NCBI GenBank assembly: GCA_902778115.1 | Contig: CACYWG010000014.1 | Span: 1 to 50,410 of the forward strand | DNA from: Oscillospiraceae bacterium | Lineage (GTDB): Bacteria; Bacillota; Clostridia; Oscillospirales; Oscillospiraceae | Length of the DNA: 50,410 nt | Direction: 5' to 3' | Shown here: one piece after another, positions 8,091 to 14,336 of the stretch | Layout: the number at the start of each line of letters is the position of its first letter | Position numbering within the stretch: the first letter of the stretch is position 1 | Made by a program: the position numbers and the translations under genes | The notes under the pieces: model-generated | The model's database searches: none | Seen by the model: only the letters and a program-made list of their open reading frames with translations | What the model was told of the DNA's origin: nothing

Positions 8091-8110
8091 ATATGAACGA
8101 ACGTTCAAAT
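8091..8110 (+). promoter_or_regulatory. ArsR/SmtB-type operator
   Basis: ATATGAACGAACGTTCAAAT contains the perfect inverted repeat TGAACG-AA-CGTTCA (8094-8107). It matches the imperfect 12-2-12 operators bound by ArsR/SmtB sensors, and covers the expected transcription start, so the ArsR encoded at 8360 probably represses its own operon here. Confidence 0.75.
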
Positions 8111-8127
8111 GACAGGAGGAAGCGGAA

Positions 8128-8346
8128 ATGAAAAAGAGCTACAAGATCGAGGTCGACTGCGCCAACTGCGCCAACAAGATGGAGCAGGCCGCGAAGAAGA
8201 CCGAGGGCGTCAGGGACGCGGTCGTGAATTTCATGGCGCTGAAGATGAACGTCGAGTTTGAAGAGGGCGCCGATCCGAAGGCCGTCATGCAGCAGGTGCT
8301 CAAGGCCTGCAAGAAGGTCGAGGACGACTGCGAGATCTATCTCTGA
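8128..8346 (+). CDS. Stand-alone heavy-metal-associated (HMA) domain protein
   Basis: A 72-residue cytoplasmic protein consisting of a single HMA ferredoxin-like domain: YKIEVDCANCANKMEQAAKK with metal-binding CxxC, then GVRDAVVNFMALKMNVEF. An aspartate directly before the first cysteine (DCANC) is typical of the N-terminal domains of Zn/Cd/Pb P-type ATPases, whereas copper chaperones usually have MTCxxC. It therefore looks like a detached zinc or cadmium domain more than CopZ; this is inference. SD AGGAGGA precedes the ATG. First gene of the operon with the ArsR regulator 13 bases downstream. Confidence 0.88.
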   Translation: MKKSYKIEVDCANCANKMEQAAKKTEGVRDAVVNFMALKMNVEFEEGADPKAVMQQVLKACKKVEDDCEIYL

Positions 8347-8359
8347 GAGGGAAACGGCG

Positions 8360-8719
8360 ATGAACGAAAACGAAACCCTTTTCTGCGACGTGCAGGAGAT
8401 CCACCGCGAGCGGCTGAAATCCGTGGCGGAGAAGCTGCCGCCGGAGGACCATCTGCTGGATCTGGCGGAGCTGTTCAAGATCTTCGGCGATACCACGCGC
8501 ATCCGCATCCTCTTCGTGCTGTTTGAGGAGGAGCTCTGCGTCTGCGATCTGGCGGAGGCGCTGCAGATGACGCAGTCGGCCATCTCCCACCAGCTCAACA
8601 TCCTCAAGCGAAGCCGCCTGGTCAAGAGCCGCCGCGAGGGCAAATCGGTCTTTTATTCGCTGGCTGATGATCACGTGCGCTCGATCATCGCCCAGGGCAT
8701 GGAGCATATCGAGGAATAA
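8360..8719 (+). CDS. ArsR/SmtB-family metal-sensing repressor
   Basis: A 119-residue winged-helix repressor. LFKIFGDTTRIRILFVLFEE leads into ELCVCDLAEAL (Cys60, Cys62, alpha-3 helix), the recognition helix TQSAISHQLNILKRSRLV and the wing RREGKSVFYSL. Cys9 could complete a CadC-type alpha-3N site. The C-terminal helix DDHVRSIIAQGMEHIEE reproduces the alpha-5 zinc site spacing of SmtB/CzrA (Asp103 or Asp104, His105, His116, Glu119). Both metal sites therefore appear present, as in CadC, which points to Zn, Cd or Pb. ATG 8360 was chosen over a longer frame that overlaps the HMA gene. Confidence 0.92.
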   Translation: MNENETLFCDVQEIHRERLKSVAEKLPPEDHLLDLAELFKIFGDTTRIRILFVLFEEELCVCDLAEALQMTQSAISHQLNILKRSRLVKSRREGKSVFYSLADDHVRSIIAQGMEHIEE

Positions 8720-8861
8720 TCAACGGAAACCCGCTTCGCTGGGCTTTTCGTTGAGGGGCTGCGGCCTGCTGCGCGCACTCACGCGTCAAACGAAACTCGC
8801 TCCATTCCGCTTCCGCCAAGCGTGGCGAAAGCTACATATTCTCTCCTTCCGTTTTCCTTAT

Positions 8862-9084
8862 CCATTTCAAAGCGCAAGGCTTTGAAATGGAGAGGACGAG
8901 CAGCGAAGTGAGCGAGCTTTCGAGCTTGTGAGGAAGCGAGACGATACGGAGCTTGTGAGGACGACGCACACTGGCAGGCCGAGAAGTGTCATTTGCGAGG
9001 TACACGCCCCCGCAAATGACAGATTGGATTGCTTTTTCGCCCTGCGGGGCGAAAAACTCTGCGAGGCATTTTGAAAAAGCAATC
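8862..9084. repeat. Composite palindromic intergenic element
   Basis: Three palindromes in a row: 8862-8873 with 8879-8890; 8987-8997 with 9011-9021; and 9027-9038 with 9073-9084 enclosing 9033-9041 with 9048-9056. Their order and symmetry suggest a dispersed structured element, not simple terminators. Confidence 0.55.
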
Positions 9085-9116
9085 GGCCGGGGCAGTTGCC
9101 CCGGCCGGTTGCTTTT
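9075..9116. terminator. Bidirectional terminator (ABC-F gene and metal module)
   Basis: A stem of about 19 bp: AAAAGCAA and CGGCCGGGGC pair with GCCCCGGCCG and TTGCTTTT around the loop AGTT (9094-9097), with one weak pair. It ends 12 bases from the ABC-F stop codon. Confidence 0.85.
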
Positions 9117-9127
9117 GCAATGATCGC

Positions 9128-10735
9128 TTATCCACGCGGCTGCTCGAGATCGGCGATGTGCATGTATTCGTCGTAGCTGCACAGGCGGTCGGTGATCGAG
9201 CCGTCGGCGTTGATCTCGATGATGCGGTTGGCCACCGTCTGGGTCAGCTGGTGGTCGTGGCAGGAGAAGATGATGTTGTGCTTGAAGGCCTCCATGCCGT
9301 TGTTGAGCGCGGCGATGCTCTCCAGATCGAGGTGGTTCGTCGGCTGGTCAAAGACGAGGAAGTTTGCGCCCGAAAGCATCATCTTGCTCAGCATGCAGCG
9401 CACCTTTTCGCCGCCGGAGAGGACCTTCACCGGTTTATACACGTCGTCGCCGGAGAAGAGCATGCGCCCGAGGAAGCCGCGCAGGTAGCTCTCGCGCTTG
9501 TCGGCGGAAAACTGGCGCATCCAGTCGATCAGATCGTAGTCGCAGTTTTCAAAGAAGCTGTTGTGGTCCTTCGGGAAGTAGGCTGGCTGGATGGACGCGC
9601 CCCATTTGACATCGCCGGAGTCCGGCTCCTCCTCGCCCATGAGGATCTTGTACAGCATCGTCACGGCCAGCTCGTTCTTGCCGACGACGGCGATCTTGTC
9701 CTCCTTGCCGACGATGAAGCTGACCTTGTTCAGCAGCTTTACGCCGTCCACGCTCTTCGTGACCTCGGTGACGAAGAGACGGTCCTTGCCCGGCTCGCGT
9801 TCGGCCTTGAAGCCCACCCAGGGATAGCGGCGGCCGGAGGCGGGCAGCTCCTCCACAGTGATCTTGTCGAGAAGCTTGCGGCGGGAGGTCGCCTGCCGGG
9901 ACTTGGACTTGTTGGCACTGAAGCGCGCAATGAAGGTCTGCAGCTCTGCGATCTTCTGCTCGGCCTTCTTGTTCTGGTCGCGGATCAGCTTTTGGATCAG
10001 CTGGCTGGATTCGTACCAGAAGTCGTAGTTGCCGACGTACATTTTGATCTTGCCGTAGTCGATGTCGACGATGTGGGTGCAGACGTTGTTGAGGAAGTAG
10101 CGGTCGTGGCTGACGACCAGCACCGTGCCCTCGTAGTCCATCAGAAAGTCCTCCAGCCAGACGACGCTCGCGAGGTCAAGGTTGTTGGTCGGCTCGTCCA
10201 GGAGCAGCACGTCCGGATGGCCGAACAGCGCCTGCGCCAGCAGCACCTTCACTTTCAGGCGCGGGTCGATCTCGCGCATCAGGCTCTGATGGAGCGAAAC
10301 GTCCACGCCCAGACCCTGCAGGATGCGCCCGGCATCGGATTCGGCCTCCCAGCCGCCGAGCTCGGCGAATTCCTCCTCCAGCTGCGCTGCGCGCAGGCCG
10401 TCCTCGTCGGAGAAATCCTCCTTGTCGTAGATGGCCTCGCGCTCCTTGCCGCAGTCAAAGAGCCGCTGATGCCCCATGATCACGGTGTCGAGCACCGTGC
10501 AGTCGTCATAGAGGCTCTGGTTCTGCTTCAAAACCGACATGCGGCGCTTCGGGTCGAGCACCACGCTGCCGCTCGTCGGCTCCAGCTCGCCGGAGAGGAT
10601 TTTGATGAAGGTGGATTTGCCGGCGCCGTTTGCGCCGATGATGCCGTAGCAGTTGCCGGCGGTAAACTGCAGATCGACCTTGGAAAACAGCACCGACGGC
10701 CCGAACTGCATCGATAAGTCGTTGACGGTAAGCAT
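9128..10735 (-). CDS. ABC-F family ATPase, YbiT-like
   Basis: A soluble 535-residue protein with two ABC ATPase domains and no membrane segment, as in ABC-F ribosome-associated ATPases. Domain 1 (about 1-245) has an intact Walker A (GANGAGKST), Walker B VLLLDEPTNNLD and H-loop VVSHDRYFL, but a YbiT-like divergent signature (EIDPRLKVKVLLAQALF). A P-site linker follows (about 245-320, IQKLIRDQNKKAEQKIAEL). Domain 2 has a degenerate Walker A (VVGKNELAVTM, no Lys-Ser/Thr), a good signature (LSGGEKVRCML) and Walker B FLVFDQPTNHLD with Gln in place of the catalytic Glu. SD GGAGAA precedes ATG 10735. The role in translation is inferred from family. Confidence 0.9.
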   Translation of the reverse strand: MLTVNDLSMQFGPSVLFSKVDLQFTAGNCYGIIGANGAGKSTFIKILSGELEPTSGSVVLDPKRRMSVLKQNQSLYDDCTVLDTVIMGHQRLFDCGKEREAIYDKEDFSDEDGLRAAQLEEEFAELGGWEAESDAGRILQGLGVDVSLHQSLMREIDPRLKVKVLLAQALFGHPDVLLLDEPTNNLDLASVVWLEDFLMDYEGTVLVVSHDRYFLNNVCTHIVDIDYGKIKMYVGNYDFWYESSQLIQKLIRDQNKKAEQKIAELQTFIARFSANKSKSRQATSRRKLLDKITVEELPASGRRYPWVGFKAEREPGKDRLFVTEVTKSVDGVKLLNKVSFIVGKEDKIAVVGKNELAVTMLYKILMGEEEPDSGDVKWGASIQPAYFPKDHNSFFENCDYDLIDWMRQFSADKRESYLRGFLGRMLFSGDDVYKPVKVLSGGEKVRCMLSKMMLSGANFLVFDQPTNHLDLESIAALNNGMEAFKHNIIFSCHDHQLTQTVANRIIEINADGSITDRLCSYDEYMHIADLEQPRG

Positions 10736-10762
10736 AAATGTTCTCCTTTATCAAGAAGAGAT

Positions 10763-10957
10763 GGCTTCCCCTTGAGGGGAAGCTGTCGCGAAGCGACTGA
10801 TGAGGTGGAAATCCATACATAAGAACACCTCATCCGCCCCAGTGTGAGCACTGGGGCACCTGCCACCTCGCAATCGTAGATTGCTCGGCGCTTTGACTAC
10901 AAACGCGCCGCTGGCGCATTTGCTTAACGTGTCGCGCCCCTCAAGGGGAAGGCTTTT
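10763..10957. mobile_element. MITE-like hairpin-rich intergenic element
   Basis: About 195 bp, bounded by inverted copies of CTTCCCCTTGAGGGG (left 10765-10779; right reads CCCCTCAAGGGGAAGG, 10937-10952). Inside are a 9-bp stem (10799-10807 with 10826-10834), an 8-bp stem (10837-10844 with 10849-10856), a 6-bp stem (10870-10875 with 10879-10884) and a 5-bp stem (10905-10909 with 10913-10917). It has no coding capacity. The right end also occurs at 1803-1824. The T run at 10954-10960 may terminate transcription. Confidence 0.65.
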
Positions 10958-10965
10958 TTTGTGTC

Positions 10966-11448
10966 TCACAGCTCCATCGCCATGCGGATGCCCTTGACCG
11001 GCGTGCCGAGCACAAGCTCCTTTTCTCCGCCATCCGGATGGAACCCGACGCACTCATAAAAGCGGATCGCCTTCACATTCTCTTTGAACGCCCAGAGATA
11101 AACGACGCGGCAGCCGGCGAGCTCGTCCAGCGCCCGCCGCATCAGCGCATAGCCGATGCCCTGATGCTGGTACTCTTCCAGCACATAGAGAGCATAAACC
11201 TCGCCCGCATCAATCTCGCCGTTTACGGCGCCGGCGCAGGCAAAGCCGATCACACGCGCGCCGTCCTTGGCAACCAGGGTGTTCTCCGGATAACACGAGG
11301 CCATCTCTTCGCAGCGGCGGATCGTCATCCGGTCCAGATACCCGTCGTCGACGATCCCGCGGTAGCTCTCCTGCCAGCTTTTCCAGTGGACGTAGGCTTT
11401 GCCGCGGATCTCATCCTCGGTCTCCATCGGTTTGATAAGAATGTCCAT
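10966..11448 (-). CDS. GNAT N-acetyltransferase
   Basis: A 160-residue single-domain acetyltransferase of the GNAT superfamily, with unknown substrate. The acetyl-CoA site is visible as VYALYVLEEYQHQGIGYALM (Q/RxxGxG loop), followed by VVYLWAFKENVKAIRFYECVGF, the common RimI-type C-terminal helix-strand pair. SD GGGAGGAA lies before ATG 11448. It is the last of three consecutive GNAT genes and starts 36 bases after the previous stop. Transcription probably ends in the MITE-like element. Confidence 0.87.
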   Translation of the reverse strand: MDILIKPMETEDEIRGKAYVHWKSWQESYRGIVDDGYLDRMTIRRCEEMASCYPENTLVAKDGARVIGFACAGAVNGEIDAGEVYALYVLEEYQHQGIGYALMRRALDELAGCRVVYLWAFKENVKAIRFYECVGFHPDGGEKELVLGTPVKGIRMAMEL

Positions 11449-11484
11449 CGTTCCTCCCGCCGGATGAGCATTACCCGTCTGCGT

Positions 11485-11922
11485 TTACAGACTCTTTTTC
11501 ATGTACCTCGGCGCATATTCGATATAGCCATGCTTTTGGTAAAAGGCATAGGACTCGAACCACTGCTCGCGCGGCTCGCCGAGGTGAACATGGACTTCCG
11601 TGACCCCGGAGGCTTTCATATGCTCCTCGGCCGTCTGCAGCAGCTTTGTGCCGATCCCCCGGCGCTTGAGCCGGGCCTTGACATAGAGACGGTGCAGGAA
11701 GACTTCGCCTGCGACGGGATGGCGGCGCCAGCCGACGCAGCCGACGACGCGGTCATTTTCATCCAGCGCGAGCCAGAAACCAAAGCCGCGTTCGTGGTAA
11801 GTCTCCTTCACTGCGAGCAGATCTTCATTCAAATGCGGCGTGCGCCCGAGGGCGTCCTTCGCCTCCAACACCATAAAGATCATGTCGTCGCGGTATTTGT
11901 CATCATAGGGAACGACCATCAT
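11485..11922 (-). CDS. GNAT N-acetyltransferase
   Basis: A 145-residue GNAT enzyme. Motifs: RVVGCVGWRRHPVAGEVFLH, then LYVKARLKRRGIGTKLLQTA (RRGIGT acetyl-CoA loop) and YAFYQKHGYIEYAPRYMKKSL. The substrate is unknown. I chose the first of two adjacent ATG codons (11922), 8 bases from GGAGG; the longer frame starting at 11991 lacks an SD. The start lies inside the end of the preceding GNAT gene (20-base overlap), which indicates coupling. Confidence 0.87.
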   Translation of the reverse strand: MMVVPYDDKYRDDMIFMVLEAKDALGRTPHLNEDLLAVKETYHERGFGFWLALDENDRVVGCVGWRRHPVAGEVFLHRLYVKARLKRRGIGTKLLQTAEEHMKASGVTEVHVHLGEPREQWFESYAFYQKHGYIEYAPRYMKKSL

Positions 11923-12421
11923 TGCCGGATCCTCCGTAGTCAAAAACCTGATCGTCCATGCGGATCTTCGTGCGGAGCTGCTCGCCGGCATAGGGCTTTC
12001 GGACTTCGATAAGGTTCAGCACCGTGCAGCCTCTGGCCCGCAGGAATGCGATCACGCCGTCGTTGTTCGGGTGGACGCAGTTGTATACGGTGTCCTCGCC
12101 GAAGGATGCGGCAAGCTCCTCCGCCTTCTGATAAAGAGCGGAAGCGACCCCGCGGCGGCGATGATCCGGGGAAACATAGAGCGACTCCGCCCAGACGCAG
12201 GGCTCGTCCACGCGGCAGACCAGATAGCCGATCGGACGGCCGTCCTCTTCCGCCAGATAGACAGGCCAGCCCTTTTCCAGATATTCCAGCAGCTCTGCGC
12301 GTGCCGACGCAAGGTCGGGCACGCTCTCGATGCCGCGGTAGGCGCGCAGCGCGGCGCGGAAGGCCGCGGCCAGCGGCGCGGCGGCGTCTATGGCCGCCGC
12401 ATGCAGTCGATGGATCTCCAT
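11903..12421 (-). CDS. GNAT N-acetyltransferase
   Basis: A 172-residue GNAT enzyme. The fold is marked by GWPVYLAEEDGRPIGYLVCR, LYVSPDHRRRGVASALYQKA (RRRGVA acetyl-CoA loop) and NNDGVIAFLRARGCTVLNLI. An unusual tail of about 25 residues (EQLRTKIRMDDQVFDYGG) follows the domain. The gene begins one base after the pseudouridine synthase stop, with GGAG upstream, and overlaps the next GNAT gene. The substrate is unknown. Confidence 0.86.
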   Translation of the reverse strand: MEIHRLHAAAIDAAAPLAAAFRAALRAYRGIESVPDLASARAELLEYLEKGWPVYLAEEDGRPIGYLVCRVDEPCVWAESLYVSPDHRRRGVASALYQKAEELAASFGEDTVYNCVHPNNDGVIAFLRARGCTVLNLIEVRKPYAGEQLRTKIRMDDQVFDYGGSGNDGRSL

Positions 12422-12422
12422 A

Positions 12423-13397
12423 TCAGAACTCCAGTTTTTCGATTCCAAAATACTTTTCTGCGAAATCGACCTTTTCCACGCGAAATTCCTTCCCGCGCAG
12501 GTAATCGAGAACTCCGGCATCGGTGGGGAAGTCGAAGCGCAGGCGGTAGGAATAGAGCGCCTGGCCTTTTTCGTCAAAGCCCTTGTTGAAGCGCTCGCTG
12601 CCGTACTTCCCGTCGCCCAGCAGCGGCCAGCCCGCATGTGCCATCTGCACGCGGATCTGGTGCGTGCGCCCGGTGAGAAGCCGGCACTCCACGAGGCTCA
12701 GCGGCCCCTTGGAGCAGAGCAGGCGGTACTCGGTCACGGCGGTTTTCGCGCCGGGCTCGGGCTTCAATTTCACAAAGACCTGGTTTTTCTGCGCGTCCTT
12801 GAACAGAAAGTTTTCCAGCCTGCCCTCGGGCGGCTTTGGACGGCCGTGCACGGCGCAGAGGTAATATTTTTCGATCTCGCGGTCGCGGATCTTGTCGTTG
12901 AGGATGCGCAGGGCCTCAGCGTTCTTGGCGGCGATGACGATGCCGCCGGTGTTGCGGTCGATGCGGTTGCACAGCGCCGGCGTGAAGGCGTTTTCCTCCT
13001 TCGGCCGCCACTCGCCCTTCTGCGCGAGATAGGCTTGCACGTTGGCGATCAGCGTGTTATAATCCCACACGCCCGCGCTGTGGCACAAAACCCCTGGTTT
13101 TTTGTCGAGCAGGAGGATGTTTTCGTCCTCATAAACGATGGTCAGGCGGGGCGTGCCCACCTTGAGCCAGGAATTTTCTTCCCGGGGCTTTTCAAAAAAC
13201 TCGTCGTTGATATAGCATTGCACCCGGTCGCCGAGGCTCAGGCGCGTGTCGCGCTTGGCGCCCTTGCCGTTCAGTTTGATGCGCTTGAGGCGGATATATT
13301 TCTGCAGCAGAGACTCCGGCAGCAGCGGCACGGCCTTGCCGATGAAGCGGTCGAGACGCTGTCCGGCGTCGTTGGCTTTGATTTCCAGCTCTTTCAT
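12423..13397 (-). CDS. RluA-family pseudouridine synthase
   Basis: A 324-residue enzyme that isomerises uridine to pseudouridine in rRNA or tRNA. An S4-like RNA-binding domain (about 1-75: AGQRLDRFIGKA, LQKYIRLKRIKLNG) precedes the catalytic domain. That domain has ILLLDKKPGVLCHS, the catalytic-Asp motif NRIDRNTGGIVIAAK, and RLLTGRTHQIRVQMAHAG with GDGKYG. The target site cannot be told from sequence. First gene of the minus-strand operon with three GNAT genes, read from the promoter at 13470-13442. Confidence 0.92.
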   Translation of the reverse strand: MKELEIKANDAGQRLDRFIGKAVPLLPESLLQKYIRLKRIKLNGKGAKRDTRLSLGDRVQCYINDEFFEKPREENSWLKVGTPRLTIVYEDENILLLDKKPGVLCHSAGVWDYNTLIANVQAYLAQKGEWRPKEENAFTPALCNRIDRNTGGIVIAAKNAEALRILNDKIRDREIEKYYLCAVHGRPKPPEGRLENFLFKDAQKNQVFVKLKPEPGAKTAVTEYRLLCSKGPLSLVECRLLTGRTHQIRVQMAHAGWPLLGDGKYGSERFNKGFDEKGQALYSYRLRFDFPTDAGVLDYLRGKEFRVEKVDFAEKYFGIEKLEF

Positions 13398-13441
13398 GTC
13401 CGTATCTCCAAAAAATTCCCCGAAAAAATTGCTCTTTTTGG

Positions 13442-13470
13442 ATTATACACGATAAAATTTCTGTTGACAA
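13442..13470 (-). promoter_or_regulatory. Sigma-A promoter of the RluA-GNAT operon
   Basis: Minus strand: TTGTCA (13470-13465), 17-base spacer, consensus TATAAT (13447-13442). Its -35 box overlaps that of the divergent promoter. Confidence 0.8.
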
Positions 13471-13492
13471 GACCATCCAAAGCAACTATAAT
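13464..13492 (+). promoter_or_regulatory. Consensus sigma-A promoter of yceD-rpmF
   Basis: TTGACA (13464-13469), 17-base spacer, TATAAT (13487-13492): a perfect consensus, in line with ribosomal protein gene expression. Confidence 0.88.
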
Positions 13493-13519
13493 ACTAAAGC
13501 GATTGTTTGAGGTGGAACT

Positions 13520-14011
13520 ATGCGTCTGAATCTGAGCTCGATCATCGAAATACCCGGCGGCTCGGTCCCGTTCGATACGGAGCTGGACACCGAGGGCCTC
13601 GATTTCCCGGCGATCCGGGCGTATTTGTCCAAGCCCCATGCGGTCGGCCGCGTGGTCAACGAGGCCGGCGTCCTCCACGTCGAGGGCGAGCTGACAGCGA
13701 AGCTGCTGTGCGTCTGCGACCGCTGCGGCGCCGAATTCGAAAGCACCAAGGTCACCCCGCTGCACGCCACGCTCGTGGATGTGGACGACGGGGAAAATCC
13801 GGAGCTCTTCCTGCTGGAGGGCACGGAGATCGACCTGGACGAGATCCTGGTCACCAACTTCGTGCTGGATATGGAGACCAAGTTCCTCTGCCGGGAAGAC
13901 TGCAAGGGCCTTTGCATGAAATGCGGCAAAAACCTCAATCTCGGCCCCTGCGGGTGCGGGAAAGAAATCGATCCAAGATTTGCTGTGCTTGAGCAGCTTT
14001 TGGATAAATAA
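13520..14011 (+). CDS. YceD/DUF177 family protein
   Basis: A 163-residue protein of the DUF177 (YceD) family, linked to 23S rRNA accumulation and almost always encoded just before rpmF. Visible: GGSVPFDTELD, VEGELTAKLLCVCDRCGAEF (CDRC), the acidic ELFLLEGTEIDLDEILVTNF, and a cysteine-rich end CREDCKGLCMKCGKNLNLGPCGCG that probably binds zinc. It starts 27 bases after a consensus promoter, with GAGGTGG as SD. rpmF follows after 53 bases. Confidence 0.92.
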   Translation: MRLNLSSIIEIPGGSVPFDTELDTEGLDFPAIRAYLSKPHAVGRVVNEAGVLHVEGELTAKLLCVCDRCGAEFESTKVTPLHATLVDVDDGENPELFLLEGTEIDLDEILVTNFVLDMETKFLCREDCKGLCMKCGKNLNLGPCGCGKEIDPRFAVLEQLLDK

Positions 14012-14064
14012 ATTTTTTCATTACTACATGCTGCTCAAAACAGCGGTTATCAGGAGGTGTCATC

Positions 14065-14253
14065 ATGGCGGTCCCGAAAGGAAAAGTATCGAGAGCAAGA
14101 CGTGACAAGAGACGTTCTTCCCACTGGAAGCTCGAAGCCCCCAGCATCATCAAGTGCCCCAACTGCGGCGCTTTCTGCATGCCTCATCGTGCCTGCAAGG
14201 CCTGCGGCCAGTACAAAGGCCGTGTCGTCATCAATGTTGAGGAAAGCAAGTAA
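14065..14253 (+). CDS. rpmF: 50S ribosomal protein L32
   Basis: A 62-residue ribosomal protein with typical N-terminus MAVPKGKVSRARRDKRRS and a zinc ribbon formed by CPNC and CKAC (KCPNCGAFCMPHRACKACG). This is the four-cysteine (zinc-binding) L32 form. A strong SD AGGAGGTG precedes the ATG. Co-transcribed with yceD and ended by the terminator at 14263-14295. Confidence 0.97.
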   Translation: MAVPKGKVSRARRDKRRSSHWKLEAPSIIKCPNCGAFCMPHRACKACGQYKGRVVINVEESK

Positions 14254-14262
14254 AAAGGCTTG

Positions 14263-14295
14263 AGGAAGAAAGGTTGCTGCCTTTCTTCCTTTTGC
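14263..14295 (+). terminator. Terminator of yceD-rpmF
   Basis: AGGAAGAAAGG (14263-14273) pairs with CCTTTCTTCCT (14280-14290), 6-base loop, followed by TTTGC. Confidence 0.85.
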
Positions 14296-14336
14296 TTTAT
14301 ACTGTCATTATCATCACCGAAGGCGAGGCGAAACGG

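Larger units (their letters stand above)
8720..9127. other. Gene-free region of stacked palindromes
   Basis: About 400 bases without a gene. It holds a 12-bp hairpin (8862-8890), an 11-bp inverted repeat (8987-9021), a nested inverted repeat (9027-9084, outer GATTGCTTTTTC and inner TTTTTCGCC arms) and the long terminator 9075-9116. GAGCTTGTGAGGA-like motifs recur at about 8922 and 8950. No transporter gene follows the metal module. Confidence 0.65.

Noticed and set aside
9029..10717. A 562-codon open frame on the plus strand
   Set aside because: It is antisense to the ABC-F ATPase, whose motifs are unmistakable. The translated product is a low-complexity Ala/Val/Asp/His-rich shadow typical of high-GC antisense frames.
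14274..14336. N-terminal extension of the DUF512 protein (hydrophobic MLPFFLLLYT)
   Set aside because: It overlaps the rpmF terminator and has no SD; the PDZ-like domain starts after ATG 14337.
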